Made by a program: the position numbers and the translations under genes. A DNA stretch of 64,000 bases. It comes from CAG-877 sp045125935. GTDB taxonomy: Bacteria; Bacillota_I; Bacilli_A; RF39; UBA660. Below, in pieces: positions 50,880 to 59,673 of the stretch. The stretch lies in the NCBI GenBank assembly GCA_045125935.1, contig JBGVNW010000053.1:1-64000 (forward strand), written 5' to 3'. The notes below the pieces were generated by a model. That model saw only the letters and a list, made by a program, of their open reading frames with translations, was not told the DNA's origin and made no database searches. Every line of letters starts with the position of its first letter. Position 1 is the first letter of the stretch.

Positions 50880-51328
50880 TATTCCATCACCCTACTATCT
50901 TCTCCAATTTGTCCAACTACAACTGTTTCTTCTACTACGCTTTCATCTTCAACAACAAACTCAGGAAGTGTTGTCATAACAGTATCACTTACTGCAACAT
51001 CTTCTGATAATGTAAGATTTGCATTATTCGAATAATCTATAATGTAATTAATCATTTCTTCTAAGGTATCATCAAAAATATTCTTTGCTTCTAAAATATC
51101 AGAATCATATTCCGCTTTTTTCTTTTTTATTCTCTGATCCGCAGGTGGATTTCCTTTCGCATAAGGACTAATAACTGAATCAAAAACTGCATCAGTATTT
51201 TCACATTCATCAAGCCATTCTTTAAAGTCTTTGTACATCAAATTAGCATCATTAACTAACTCGTCTGTAGCAGAAGGGCTATAGTAGACTTGATCATCTC
51301 CGATAATATCTGTATATTCACTACTCAT
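50879..51328 (-). CDS. Unknown acidic 149-aa protein
   Basis: From ATG 51328, which follows GGGAGGATAC; the open frame to 51361 lacks a ribosome site. Begins MSSEYTDIIGDDQVYYSPSA. A helical WXG-like length but without a WXG motif; strongly acidic C-terminal third rich in Val and Glu. Coupled by TAATG to the 170-aa gene. Function unknown; a small secreted pair such as LXG-type partners cannot be ruled out but is not supported. Confidence 0.65.
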   Translation of the reverse strand: MSSEYTDIIGDDQVYYSPSATDELVNDANLMYKDFKEWLDECENTDAVFDSVISPYAKGNPPADQRIKKKKAEYDSDILEAKNIFDDTLEEMINYIIDYSNNANLTLSEDVAVSDTVMTTLPEFVVEDESVVEETVVVGQIGEDSRVME

Positions 51329-51439
51329 AAAACGTATCCTCCCTACCTGATATATTACCATTATTTAAAACAAATATATCAATTTTTAAAAATCATGTCA
51401 ATGTTAAGAGGGAAAAACAAGAAAATAAGTACACAAAGA

Positions 51440-52132
51440 TTAATAATTATTTTCTCTCATAAATTCACGCAAAATTTTCATCAAAGCCCGTTTTTCTATT
51501 CTAGAAACATAACTACGAGAAATACCAAGTTTTTTCGATATCATTTTCTGTGTCTCCTCATCATTATTATTTAAACCATATCTCCTACTTATAATTTCTC
51601 TTTCCCTGGAATTCAATACCTTCATATATTTATTCAATAACTTAATTTTATCTTTTAAATCTATATCTTCTAAAAAATCAACATTTGGTGTCTTTAAAAC
51701 ATCCATTATCGCAATTTCATTACCATCCTTATCATACCCAACTGTTTCATTTATTGATATATCACGACTATAACGATTATTACTTCTAAAATACATTAAT
51801 ATTTCATTTTCAATACACCTCGCACAATAAGTAGTTATTTTAACCCCTTTATCCAATGAAAATGTATCTACACCCTTTATAAGACCAATTGTCCCAATAC
51901 TAATCAAATCATCATTACTAACTAACTTACTATCAAATTTCTTTGCAATATGTGCAACTAATCTCAAATTATGTTCAATTAATTTATTACGAGCCTCCTT
52001 ATCCCCCTCAATTTTCTTAACTATACACAAATTTTCCTCTTCAGCTGATAATGGTTCAGGAAACACTTCATTCGAATAAGACCCCATAAAACAAAATAAA
52101 CCTCTTAATAATTCAAAAACATTAAAAAACAT
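51440..52132 (-). CDS. sigK: Sporulation sigma factor SigK-like, with pro-sequence
   Basis: 230 aa. After a 15-20-residue hydrophobic start (MFFNVFELLRGLFCFMGSYS) the protein reads FPEPLSAEEE, NLRLVAHIAKKF, DDLISIGTIGLIKGVDTF, TYCARCIENEILMYFRS and LGISRSYVSRIEKRALMK. These match SigK, including the N-terminal pro-region that SpoIVFB removes in Bacillus. Region 2 and region 4 are intact. SigK drives late mother-cell genes such as coat genes. Whether this lineage still sporulates is unknown. Confidence 0.88.
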   Translation of the reverse strand: MFFNVFELLRGLFCFMGSYSNEVFPEPLSAEEENLCIVKKIEGDKEARNKLIEHNLRLVAHIAKKFDSKLVSNDDLISIGTIGLIKGVDTFSLDKGVKITTYCARCIENEILMYFRSNNRYSRDISINETVGYDKDGNEIAIMDVLKTPNVDFLEDIDLKDKIKLLNKYMKVLNSREREIISRRYGLNNNDEETQKMISKKLGISRSYVSRIEKRALMKILREFMRENNY

Positions 52133-52170
52133 ATAATCCTCCTAAAGAATTATATGTCGAAATATTGTAA

Positions 52171-53580
52171 TTATTTTCTTCCAAATTTACTTAAAAGTAA
52201 TTTTTTTCCAGAATTTAGGAAATCTTTATTCATAACTATTGCGTAAATTACTACAACAATAAGATTAATAATATTTAAAATTAAATTTTTTTGGTAATAA
52301 AGAATAATTGAAAAAGTAAAAATCAACACCGTCTTTATAACCAATCCATCTTCATATTTAATATTTATATATTTTTTTAAATCTATATGTCTATATATCA
52401 TCATTATAAAGTAAGATACTGCAGTAGAAATAGATGCTGCATATAAACCAATATATTTAATAAATAAAACATTAACTACTATATTAATAACTGCTCCAAG
52501 AATTGAAACAGTAGCAACTTGTTTAGTCATTTTCTTCGCAATATAAACTGCACTATATAAACAAATAACTACATTAAATACTGCCCCAAGAACAAGAATT
52601 GGTATCTGATCAAATGCTGCATTATATTTACTATTAATTAGTAATGGAAATACAAAGGGCATGCAAGCAATCATTCCTACTCCAAGAGAGGTAAATAATT
52701 TAGTAACTGTATTTGATATATCTGAGAAAAACGCATCTCGATCAGGACTATTTATATGTAATGCTGCTGACTCGCTCCAGCTTAAATTAAATACTCCTAA
52801 TAAGCTTGATAAAATAGTTGGAAATTTATTGCTAACAGCATATAATCCATTTGCAGCAGTACCAAGTACAAATGAAATAATTGTTCTATCAGAAACATTA
52901 ACTATCCACCAACTGATCCCATTAGGTACTAGTGGTATTGAATAACGATGCATATCTTTAATTAGTTTTTTATCTACTAATTTAAAATTAATAAGTTTAT
53001 ATAATCTAAGTCTAACAAATAAATATAAAGCACCAAGTCCATTAGCAAGGGCCATTGATATAATCATACCCATTGCCCCAAGTCTTAAAAAAGCAATTAA
53101 AAATATATTTGAAACTATTGTAAAAGCACCAGTAATAAGACAACTAATTGAATAATCAAGAGTTCGTCCCATACCACGCGAAATCTGTAAGAAATTACCT
53201 GATAATGTACAAATAATTATATCAACTAAAATTAACCATCTAAAATCAAGTTTCCAAAACTGCGTTACAATTATATAAGCAACTGTAAATAAACTAAGCG
53301 CAACAAGTAATATAAAAAAATTATTACTCATTAATTTCTTTGTCTCTTTATCTTTTCCTCTACTATCAACCAAATATCTAAAAATACTCATTTCAAGTTC
53401 TAATGTAATAATTGGTACTAATAAAGTTACATATGTTGTTATTAAATCAACTATTCCATAATCACCAGTAGATAAATATCCTGTATAAAGCGGTAATAAG
53501 AAAAATGATATTAACTGTGTACATACTTTACCACAAAATATTATAATCGTATTTTTCATTAAAGCTGTCTTTTTACTCAT
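52171..53580 (-). CDS. Polysaccharide flippase (MATE/Wzx-like)
   Basis: 469 aa with about 14 hydrophobic helices. It begins MSKKTALMKNTIIIFCGKVC and carries family features such as YTGYLSTGDYGIVDLITTYV and RYSIPLVPNGISWWIVN. It probably moves lipid-linked oligosaccharide across the membrane for exopolysaccharide or wall polymer export. It overlaps the upstream VanZ-like gene by 4 bp. Confidence 0.87.
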   Translation of the reverse strand: MSKKTALMKNTIIIFCGKVCTQLISFFLLPLYTGYLSTGDYGIVDLITTYVTLLVPIITLELEMSIFRYLVDSRGKDKETKKLMSNNFFILLVALSLFTVAYIIVTQFWKLDFRWLILVDIIICTLSGNFLQISRGMGRTLDYSISCLITGAFTIVSNIFLIAFLRLGAMGMIISMALANGLGALYLFVRLRLYKLINFKLVDKKLIKDMHRYSIPLVPNGISWWIVNVSDRTIISFVLGTAANGLYAVSNKFPTILSSLLGVFNLSWSESAALHINSPDRDAFFSDISNTVTKLFTSLGVGMIACMPFVFPLLINSKYNAAFDQIPILVLGAVFNVVICLYSAVYIAKKMTKQVATVSILGAVINIVVNVLFIKYIGLYAASISTAVSYFIMMIYRHIDLKKYINIKYEDGLVIKTVLIFTFSIILYYQKNLILNIINLIVVVIYAIVMNKDFLNSGKKLLLSKFGRK

Positions 53581-54035
53581 ACTTTTCCTCCCTTTATTTT
53601 AGTATAAATTAATTTATATAGATAAATACCAGTAAACGCACCTAACGTATCAAGACCTACATCACTTATCTGTCCACTCCTACCAGAAACAAATAATTGA
53701 TGAACCTCATCACTACATGCATATAAAAAGGCCAGAAAAACTGATAGTAACACTAGTTTTTTATTTAAAGACATAAATTCTCCACAAAAACTAATAATTA
53801 AAATTCCTAATACTAAATACACAAAAAAATGTGCACCTTTTCGTACCGGCAAGACTAAATAAGTAATCCATTTTTCTTTCTCTTCATCATTTAAATCACG
53901 ATCTAAAAAAAACTCTACCGTCTTAATAATAACACTATCGCTTTTTTTAGTTGAAACTACTGCTGAATCATTTGAGAATGAAAATATTAAACCCATCCAA
54001 AGAATAACCAGAAGTAATTTGATAATTTTTTTCAT
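53577..54035 (-). CDS. VanZ-like membrane protein
   Basis: 152 aa, four hydrophobic helices and the family signature VRKGAHFFVYLVLGILI plus DEVHQLFVSGRSGQISDVGLDTLGA. VanZ-domain proteins are small membrane proteins, some linked to glycopeptide susceptibility. No other van gene is nearby, so drug resistance should not be inferred. Coupled to the flippase by ATGA. Confidence 0.88.
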   Translation of the reverse strand: MKKIIKLLLVILWMGLIFSFSNDSAVVSTKKSDSVIIKTVEFFLDRDLNDEEKEKWITYLVLPVRKGAHFFVYLVLGILIISFCGEFMSLNKKLVLLSVFLAFLYACSDEVHQLFVSGRSGQISDVGLDTLGAFTGIYLYKLIYTKIKGGKV

Positions 54036-54098
54036 ATCTTCACCCTAATTAAATATATCGAAAATAAAAGAAAAAAGCAAGAAATTGCCCCATCCATT

Positions 54099-54743
54099 TT
54101 ATTTATTACTAATCACTTTACAAAAACTTCTATCAGTACCACGTCTAAATTCTTCTGGAAAAGCTTCTACTAGTGGTACTAACAAGTAGTTTATATCATT
54201 CAATTCTTCTTTTGAAACACCATCAAATCTGTGTTCTACTACATCTCTAAATAAATTTTCTACATCTTCACTTATTTTTCTCTCTACTGACATTCCCGTA
54301 TAGTTTTTTACCACTTTTCGTAAAACTCCCTGATAAGGTTCCCATTCTAATACTTTATCTCTTAAACTAAAGATAGGTCTACATTTCCCAAAATACCACT
54401 TTTTAGGTCTAAGATATTTTCCTCCAGATGGTCTTTCATCATATGATAAAGAACACCCAGTATCAGTTAATCTACTGCACCTTGTTTTCATCGAAATTAA
54501 ATCAACTACATCACGATTAGTATTTCTAGCTCTTAAGTACAAGAATGGAAAAGAAACCAACTTATCATTAACTCTTACAAAATCAAGAGCAGCAACTATC
54601 GATATATTACCTTCACTAAGTATTTCCAATAATGACTTATAGGATAAATCCTCAAAATCTTCTGGCCAATAATCACAACCTGACTTCTTACAGCATTTAC
54701 CACCACATCTAGAACAAGTATTTAAATTTTCTATTATCTCCAT
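54099..54743 (-). CDS. Cys-rich protein, YkgJ-like metal-binding
   Basis: 214 aa. The N-terminus CSRCGGKCCKKSGCDYWPED and later TRCSRLTDTGCSLSYDERP and GKCRPIF give at least eight Cys arranged like the zinc- or iron-chelating YkgJ/CxxCxxCC domain. The remainder is helical. Role unknown; related proteins are suspected to be metal clusters involved in redox or modification reactions. Confidence 0.68.
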   Translation of the reverse strand: MEIIENLNTCSRCGGKCCKKSGCDYWPEDFEDLSYKSLLEILSEGNISIVAALDFVRVNDKLVSFPFLYLRARNTNRDVVDLISMKTRCSRLTDTGCSLSYDERPSGGKYLRPKKWYFGKCRPIFSLRDKVLEWEPYQGVLRKVVKNYTGMSVERKISEDVENLFRDVVEHRFDGVSKEELNDINYLLVPLVEAFPEEFRRGTDRSFCKVISNK

Positions 54744-54797
54744 ACTATCACTTCCGTTTTAGAGCCTATTTTAACACAACAAAGAGTAAAATACAAT

Positions 54798-54822
54798 AAA
54801 GAAGCACCTAAGTGCCTCTATA
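54798..54822 (-). terminator. Terminator after the YjcZ-like peptide
   Basis: GAGGCAC-TTAG-GTGCTTC stem with TTTATTG on the minus strand. Confidence 0.7.
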
Positions 54823-54823
54823 T

Positions 54824-54955
54824 TTATCTACAACAACTATGTCCGTCGTTACCTCTACATAAAAATAAAATTATAAATACGATTAAGATAATCCAAATCC
54901 AAGCATTATTGTTATTGTTGTTGCAACCGCAGCCGCAGCCTCCACCGTAATACAT
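54824..54955 (-). CDS. YjcZ-like small Gly/Cys-rich membrane peptide
   Basis: 43 aa from ATG 54955 (GGAGAG upstream; the longer frame to 55045 runs into murE and is ignored). MYYGGGCGCGCNNNNNN is followed by one membrane helix (WIWIILIVFIILFLC) and a Cys pair at the end. The Gly/Cys-rich head plus a helix matches the YjcZ family of small sporulation-associated peptides. Function unknown. Confidence 0.65.
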   Translation of the reverse strand: MYYGGGCGCGCNNNNNNAWIWIILIVFIILFLCRGNDGHSCCR

Positions 54956-55031
54956 AAACTTCTCTCCTTTCCCTATATTATATTTATTTAAAAGGACATG
55001 ATCTATTACAAACGCCCAAAAAAAGAAAGTA

Positions 55032-56480
55032 TTATGAATTAACACTTTCTCTTATATTTCTATTCGCAACAGCTTGATAAGCTTCTTCTACATCATTAAA
55101 ATCTATCTTACCATCTTTTAGTTTCTGATAAGTTTCATTTCCCTTGCCTAAAATCAATACTATATCTTTAGGTCCAGCAATATCAATTGCTTTTTGAATT
55201 GCCTCTCTTCTATCTACTACAATTTCATAATTATTATAAGTATCTTTAATATCTTGAATCATCATATTAATTATATCTATTGGCTCTTCACTTCTAGGAT
55301 CCTCGTATGTAAATATTGCATGTGTTGCATTATCACAAACTGTTTTTCCCATTACTGGTCTTTTTTGATAATCCCTTTCTCCTGCCGCTCCAATTACAAC
55401 AATTGATTTATTTATATCAAGTGTATGTACAAAATTTAATAACTTTGCAATCCCATTAGGAGTATGTGCATAATCAACCATTACATAATAAGGAGTATTA
55501 GTGCTAAGCATATCAAGTCTTCCATCTACTTTTATTTTAGGAATATTTACAAGAACATCTTCTAATTTAAAACCTAAAGCTAAAACACTAAGTAATCCAG
55601 CCGCTAAATTATAAACATTAAAATCACCTAGTAAAGGACTAGAAATATCAAACTCATCTCCACGATATTTAAAAGTAATTAATGTCTTAGTTGGATATAC
55701 TTTATAACTAACTATTTGTAATGTATCATCATCATGAGTACCATATGTCAAAACTGTTCCATTACAAGCATTTTTTACTGTTTCAAATAAACTATCATCT
55801 GAATTTAAAATGCAATGACCTTCTTTTTTAGTTTGTTTAAATAATTGTAATTTACACTCAACATAATTTTCAAAACTACCATGAATATTTAGATGTTCAC
55901 TAGTAATATTAGTATAAACACTTAAATCATACATAACAGACTGAAGTCTTCCTCTGAAAAAAGCCTCACTACTAGCCTCCATCGCTGTGTATTTACAACC
56001 AAACTTAACGAATTCATCTAAGTATGCATACAATTTATCCGCATCTGGAGTAGTATTAGGATTATCTCCAGTAAAAGCAGCACAACTTCTCCCATTAGTT
56101 CCAATATAACCACACAAATTACTGCCTATCAAAGTTTGAATAATAGTAGCTACACTAGTTTTTCCATCTGTCCCAGTAACACCAATCATTGTCAATTTAT
56201 GATCTGGATAATCATAAAATTTTTGACATAAGAAAGGAAATTCTCTATTAGTATTAGAAACTTTAATTACTGGAACATTTTTATGTCCCACATCACGACT
56301 TACAAGTATAGCCGCAGCACCATTATTAATCGCATCATCTATAAAATCATGTCTATCTGCTGTAACTCCCATAGTACAAACAAATAAATCCCCTTTAGTA
56401 ACTTCCTTTGAATTAATTTTTATTGACTTTATCTTCGTATCAACTTCTAATCCTGGATATAATTCATTTAATTTCTTCAT
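55032..56480 (-). CDS. murE: UDP-MurNAc-tripeptide synthetase (MurE)
   Basis: 482 aa from ATG 56480 (TAGGTGAG upstream). Mur-ligase P-loop GVTGTDGKTSV and VMVDYAHTPNGI are present, along with KRPVMGKT. It adds the third residue to the peptidoglycan stem. The substrate-reading motif is YEDPRSEEP where typical diaminopimelate enzymes have DNPRxE(D/N)P and lysine enzymes have other forms; the Asp at the DNPR second position leaves the added amino acid open. Confidence 0.9.
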   Translation of the reverse strand: MKKLNELYPGLEVDTKIKSIKINSKEVTKGDLFVCTMGVTADRHDFIDDAINNGAAAILVSRDVGHKNVPVIKVSNTNREFPFLCQKFYDYPDHKLTMIGVTGTDGKTSVATIIQTLIGSNLCGYIGTNGRSCAAFTGDNPNTTPDADKLYAYLDEFVKFGCKYTAMEASSEAFFRGRLQSVMYDLSVYTNITSEHLNIHGSFENYVECKLQLFKQTKKEGHCILNSDDSLFETVKNACNGTVLTYGTHDDDTLQIVSYKVYPTKTLITFKYRGDEFDISSPLLGDFNVYNLAAGLLSVLALGFKLEDVLVNIPKIKVDGRLDMLSTNTPYYVMVDYAHTPNGIAKLLNFVHTLDINKSIVVIGAAGERDYQKRPVMGKTVCDNATHAIFTYEDPRSEEPIDIINMMIQDIKDTYNNYEIVVDRREAIQKAIDIAGPKDIVLILGKGNETYQKLKDGKIDFNDVEEAYQAVANRNIRESVNS

Positions 56481-56590
56481 TTTACTCACCTACCGTAATT
56501 ATACATTATTTTTTGTTAAATATAAATAACTAAAAAGCTATTTACTTGATAAACTCTTAAAAATAAGATAGAATTAAGTAAGGTGATAAT

Positions 56591-57487
56591 ATGAAAACAA
56601 TAATAGTCGGAGCTGGTAGTGATTTAGGTGTTCATATCGATGGAGCTCACTTAGGTCCAGTACAATTAATGAATGATATAAAAAGTTTCTATCAAGGAGA
56701 ACAAACTCTTTTTCTTCAAGATAAAGATATATTAAAAAGTAGAAATTTATCTGATCGACGTAAAAATGAGTATGAAATTGATAATTTTAATACTACTGTT
56801 TACAATGCAATAGTTGAAAAAATGAAAGAAGATTTTTTTCCTATATTAATTGGTGGTGATCATTCTGTAGCCGCCGCATCTGCTCTTGCAAGTGCGAAAA
56901 TTCATGACAATATTGGAATAATTTGGTTTGATGCTCATGCTGATTACAATACTTTTGATACAACTGTAAGTGGTAATATGCATGGTCTAACTCTTGCGGC
57001 AATCACTGGATATAAAAATCATGAACTTCGTTATTTTCATGATGGTAACATTATTCAAACATCAAAAGCTGTTATTGTAGGTGCCAGAAGTATCGATCCA
57101 TGGGAAAAAGATAATTTAAAATATTCTGGAATCACAGTTTTTACTGATCAAGATATTAAAGAAAAAGGTCTAGAAACTGTTGTCGAAGAAGCATTTAGAA
57201 TCGCCACTGAAAGAACTAAAGGTGTTCATGTAAGTTTCGATTTAGATTTATTAGATCCTGAAATAGCTCCCGGCGTATCAGTTCCAGAATTCAACGGTAT
57301 TTCTGAAGAAGAAGCTTTAGAAATTAATAAAATTATTCTAAAACATATGGACAAAATTGTCTCTTATGACTTAGTAGAATTTAACCCACTACGTGATAAA
57401 GATCGTAAAACAGAACAAATAGCTCTAAATTTATTAGCTCAAATAATTAGAGGTGTCGAAAACAAATATAAACCACAAAAATTTTAA
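56591..57487 (+). CDS. Arginase/agmatinase-family ureohydrolase
   Basis: 298 aa. The Mn-binding motifs are complete: GGDHSVAAAS, WFDAHADYNT and SFDLDLLDPEIAPG, followed by VEFNPLRD. The sequence fits the ureohydrolase family (arginase, agmatinase, formiminoglutamase). SFDLDLLDPEIAPGVSVPEFNG leans towards arginase, but substrate choice is not decisive. It stands alone on the plus strand between minus-strand genes; RBS GAGGTGATA overlaps its start region. Confidence 0.87.
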   Translation: MKTIIVGAGSDLGVHIDGAHLGPVQLMNDIKSFYQGEQTLFLQDKDILKSRNLSDRRKNEYEIDNFNTTVYNAIVEKMKEDFFPILIGGDHSVAAASALASAKIHDNIGIIWFDAHADYNTFDTTVSGNMHGLTLAAITGYKNHELRYFHDGNIIQTSKAVIVGARSIDPWEKDNLKYSGITVFTDQDIKEKGLETVVEEAFRIATERTKGVHVSFDLDLLDPEIAPGVSVPEFNGISEEEALEINKIILKHMDKIVSYDLVEFNPLRDKDRKTEQIALNLLAQIIRGVENKYKPQKF

Positions 57488-57509
57488 AAGAGAATTACTT
57501 CTCTTTTTT
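57486..57509 (+). terminator. Terminator of the ureohydrolase gene
   Basis: AAAAGAGAA-TTAC-TTCTCTTTT followed by TT on the plus strand, directly after the stop. Confidence 0.75.
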
Positions 57510-57534
57510 CTTTGCTATATTTCATAATTTACAA

Positions 57535-57667
57535 AGAACAAACGATTAAAAATCAAAATTTTTAATCGCTTTGGTCGTCACCTCTCCAACTTCCTACTTC
57601 CTTGACTAGAGTATCCTCTATTCTCCATAGGCTTAAATTCGCAACAGTCGCTGCCGTACTCATCTTT
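57535..57667 (-). ncRNA. Candidate structured RNA, GC-rich island
   Basis: About 46 of 97 bases between 57567 and 57663 are G or C, against ~30% in the surrounding DNA. On the minus strand several helices form: GAGTA/TACTC (57657-57661 with 57609-57613), GCAGC-GACT-GTTGC, CCTAT-GGAGA-ATAGAGG, and a terminal hairpin CGATTAAAAAT-caaa-ATTTTTAATCG followed by TTTGTTC. TTTAAA-16-TATTAT just upstream (57680s-57700s) could start a transcript near 57667. The same strand also holds a 33-codon frame (57562-57663) with no ribosome site, opening MSTAATVANLSLWRIED; a truncated gene is the alternative reading. No known riboswitch or RNA family was matched by eye. Confidence 0.45.
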
Positions 57668-57781
57668 TAATAAAATAATACTATACACCCACATTTTTTA
57701 AATATAGAGAATATTCATCTCTACACTTATATTATTAACAATTACTGCGTGTCTTCCTACAAATTTTAGAGAAAATTCCTT

Positions 57782-57857
57782 ATAAATAAAAAAGTACCTC
57801 TTCATAATTGACTTTATTCTAACCATTTTTATGTGTGTCAACTATGAATGGTACTTT
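57782..57857 (-). terminator. Long imperfect hairpin terminator of the 148-aa gene
   Basis: On the minus strand, AAAGTACCATTCATAGTTGAC (57837-57857) pairs with GTCAATTATGAAGAGGTACT (57791-57812) across a 24-base loop, followed by a T-rich run. The ~21-bp arms are unusually long for a terminator and may be the trace of a small inverted-repeat element. Confidence 0.6.
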
Positions 57858-57880
57858 ATCTATTAAACTTGTTTTGTTTT

Positions 57881-58327
57881 TTATTTATTTACTGAAGTTG
57901 TTTTTTCCGAATTTTTGTCTTTGATATAGCCATCATATTGTTCCATTACTAAGTCTAATAATTCTACTGTATCATCTCCAGGTCCAAGAAGATATCTAGA
58001 GTTTCCTAAAGCAGCATCGTTTAATCTTGAGATTAGTTGGATACCGCCATCTCTACAGATATAGTCCATACGAGGTGTTTCTTGTAGATTTATAGTAGCA
58101 AACAATTCGCCATCTTCACTTGCTAATCCAGTTAGTTGTCTATACTCTTTTGGTAATTCCTCACCTTCTTTGTAAGATACTAAAGCATAATATTCATCTA
58201 ATTCTTTTCTTTCTTTAGCATTTGCTAGATTTACTTTACCATCTATTAATTTTGAACCACGATAATCTGAATAAAAAAACTTATGTTTTGAATCTTTTTG
58301 AAAAATTTTATCATAATTATAATACAT
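57881..58327 (-). CDS. Unknown 148-aa protein
   Basis: Begins MYYNYDKIFQKDSKHKFFYS, with a region LTGLASEDGELFATINLQE and an acidic C-terminal tail. No membrane helix or motif recognised. ATG 58327 is preceded by GGAGTGAG. It stands alone, with terminator downstream and ~630 bp of mostly non-coding DNA upstream. Function unknown. Confidence 0.68.
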   Translation of the reverse strand: MYYNYDKIFQKDSKHKFFYSDYRGSKLIDGKVNLANAKERKELDEYYALVSYKEGEELPKEYRQLTGLASEDGELFATINLQETPRMDYICRDGGIQLISRLNDAALGNSRYLLGPGDDTVELLDLVMEQYDGYIKDKNSEKTTSVNK

Positions 58328-58534
58328 ATTTTCTCACTCCTATCGACATTATATCACATATAATGTATTTAGTAAATTGATGAAATTAAAGCATATAACA
58401 ACATATATTTACTAAAAACATCATATTATATTTTCATTTTTTGTTTATGTTCTTTCAAAGTATTTAAAAACAAATATTTAACCAATTAAAATTCATATAT
58501 TATGATCTGTTTTTGGAGGAGACAAAAGGTCCAC

Positions 58535-58932
58535 TCATTTTATGTTCTTTATAAAAAGAAAATTTCTATTATAAATAAAAATTTGTTTATCAAATTCATG
58601 ACATCTTTTACTTTCAATGGTTGTAGTTAATTCATATATTGTTTCGATGTTTCTTGGTAGAAAGATTAGAACATCACTTTCCAAAATAATTATATTGGTT
58701 CTTTTAATGACTGACTTTATTATTATTTTTATATATACAACTTAAATATTTAAAGTCTGTTTTATATGCCTCTAGGCAAATACCGGTTGCTTTTAATTCC
58801 AATTAAATTATAATTACATGCATCAAATACTAATTCATTTTCTTTCATTAATTCTTTTAATAGAAATTTGCAATCATTATAATATTCACTTGTAACATCA
58901 TTACTAGCTAAACATCCAATAAACAATTTCAC
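58535..58932 (-). pseudogene. Decayed LOG/TIGR00730-family nucleoside 5'-monophosphate phosphoribohydrolase
   Basis: GTG 58932 opens MKLFIGCLASNDVTSEYYND and continues LVFDACNYNLIGIKSNR before a frameshift to TAA at 58762. The family continues in other frames as GICLEAYKTDFKYLSC and then VIKRTNIIILESDVLIFLP...TIYELTTTIESKRC (58535-58700). At least two frameshifts, one short deletion and the loss of the glycine-rich PGGxGT motif (here PRNIETI) make it non-functional. The intact family (LOG) activates cytokinin-like nucleotides; in bacteria it is a general nucleosidase. The surrounding 58330-58534 DNA holds no gene I can support. Confidence 0.7.
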
Positions 58933-58961
58933 CCCATTAACTCATTTAATCAATTATATTT

Positions 58962-59663
58962 TTAATTTTTTACAATTGTGCCTATATTTTTTCCTTCAAT
59001 AACTTTCTTTAAATTACCTCTTTCATTTATATCAAATACTATAATTGGTACATCATTATCCATACATAGTGATGTTGCGGTAGTATCCATTACGTTTAAT
59101 TTTTTATTTAATACTTCTAAGTATGTTATTTCTTCTATCTTTTCAGCATCTTCATATTTCTTTGGATCTTTTGTATAGATTCCATCAACATTAGTGGCCT
59201 TTAAAAGTGCATCAGCACCTATTTCAGCCGCTCTTAAGGCAGCTGCTGTGTCTGTTGAAAAGAATGGTGAACCTGTTCCACAACCGAATACTACTACTCT
59301 TTTATTAGTTAGATGTTTAATTGCTCGATCTTTTATATAGTATTCTGCTATTTGACGCATTTCAACTCCTGTTTGCACTCTTACTTCTTGACCTAATTGC
59401 TTAAAGGCATCGCCTATCGCTAAAGCATTCATGGTTGTACCTAACATTCCTATGTAATCTGATGTGCATCTATCCATTTGCTTATTGCTACGTCCTCTCC
59501 AAAAGTTTCCTCCACCTACTACTATCGCAACTTCTATCCCAAGTGAGGATATTTCTTTTATCTCGCGACAAATATCTAATACCTTATCAAAATCAATACC
59601 TGTTCCCTTACTCCCAGCAAGAGACTCACCACTAAGTTTTAACATTATTCTTTTATATTCCAT
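58962..59663 (-). CDS. pyrH: UMP kinase
   Basis: 233 aa. Amino-acid-kinase fold with GESLAGSKG, GGGNFWRGR (UMP contact) and KATNVDGIYTKDPKKY. It phosphorylates UMP to UDP and is usually hexameric and regulated by GTP/UTP. ATG 59663 has AGGAGGAAG upstream. The gene is preceded by a promoter, a 15-aa leader peptide and a hairpin with a T7 run ending at the ribosome site, so expression is probably controlled by attenuation. Confidence 0.95.
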   Translation of the reverse strand: MEYKRIMLKLSGESLAGSKGTGIDFDKVLDICREIKEISSLGIEVAIVVGGGNFWRGRSNKQMDRCTSDYIGMLGTTMNALAIGDAFKQLGQEVRVQTGVEMRQIAEYYIKDRAIKHLTNKRVVVFGCGTGSPFFSTDTAAALRAAEIGADALLKATNVDGIYTKDPKKYEDAEKIEEITYLEVLNKKLNVMDTTATSLCMDNDVPIIVFDINERGNLKKVIEGKNIGTIVKN

Positions 59664-59673
59664 ACTTCCTCCT

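Noticed and set aside
53577..54035. VanZ-like gene as evidence of glycopeptide resistance
   Set aside because: VanZ domains are widespread and no vanA/B/H/X/S/R gene is present nearby.
57562..57663. 33-codon minus-strand frame as a truncated WXG-like or secreted protein
   Set aside because: The tail GSWRGDDQSD loosely resembles ESX-type proteins, but there is no ribosome site, the start is directly after a stop, and GC content and helices fit an RNA better. Kept as an alternative within the RNA entry.
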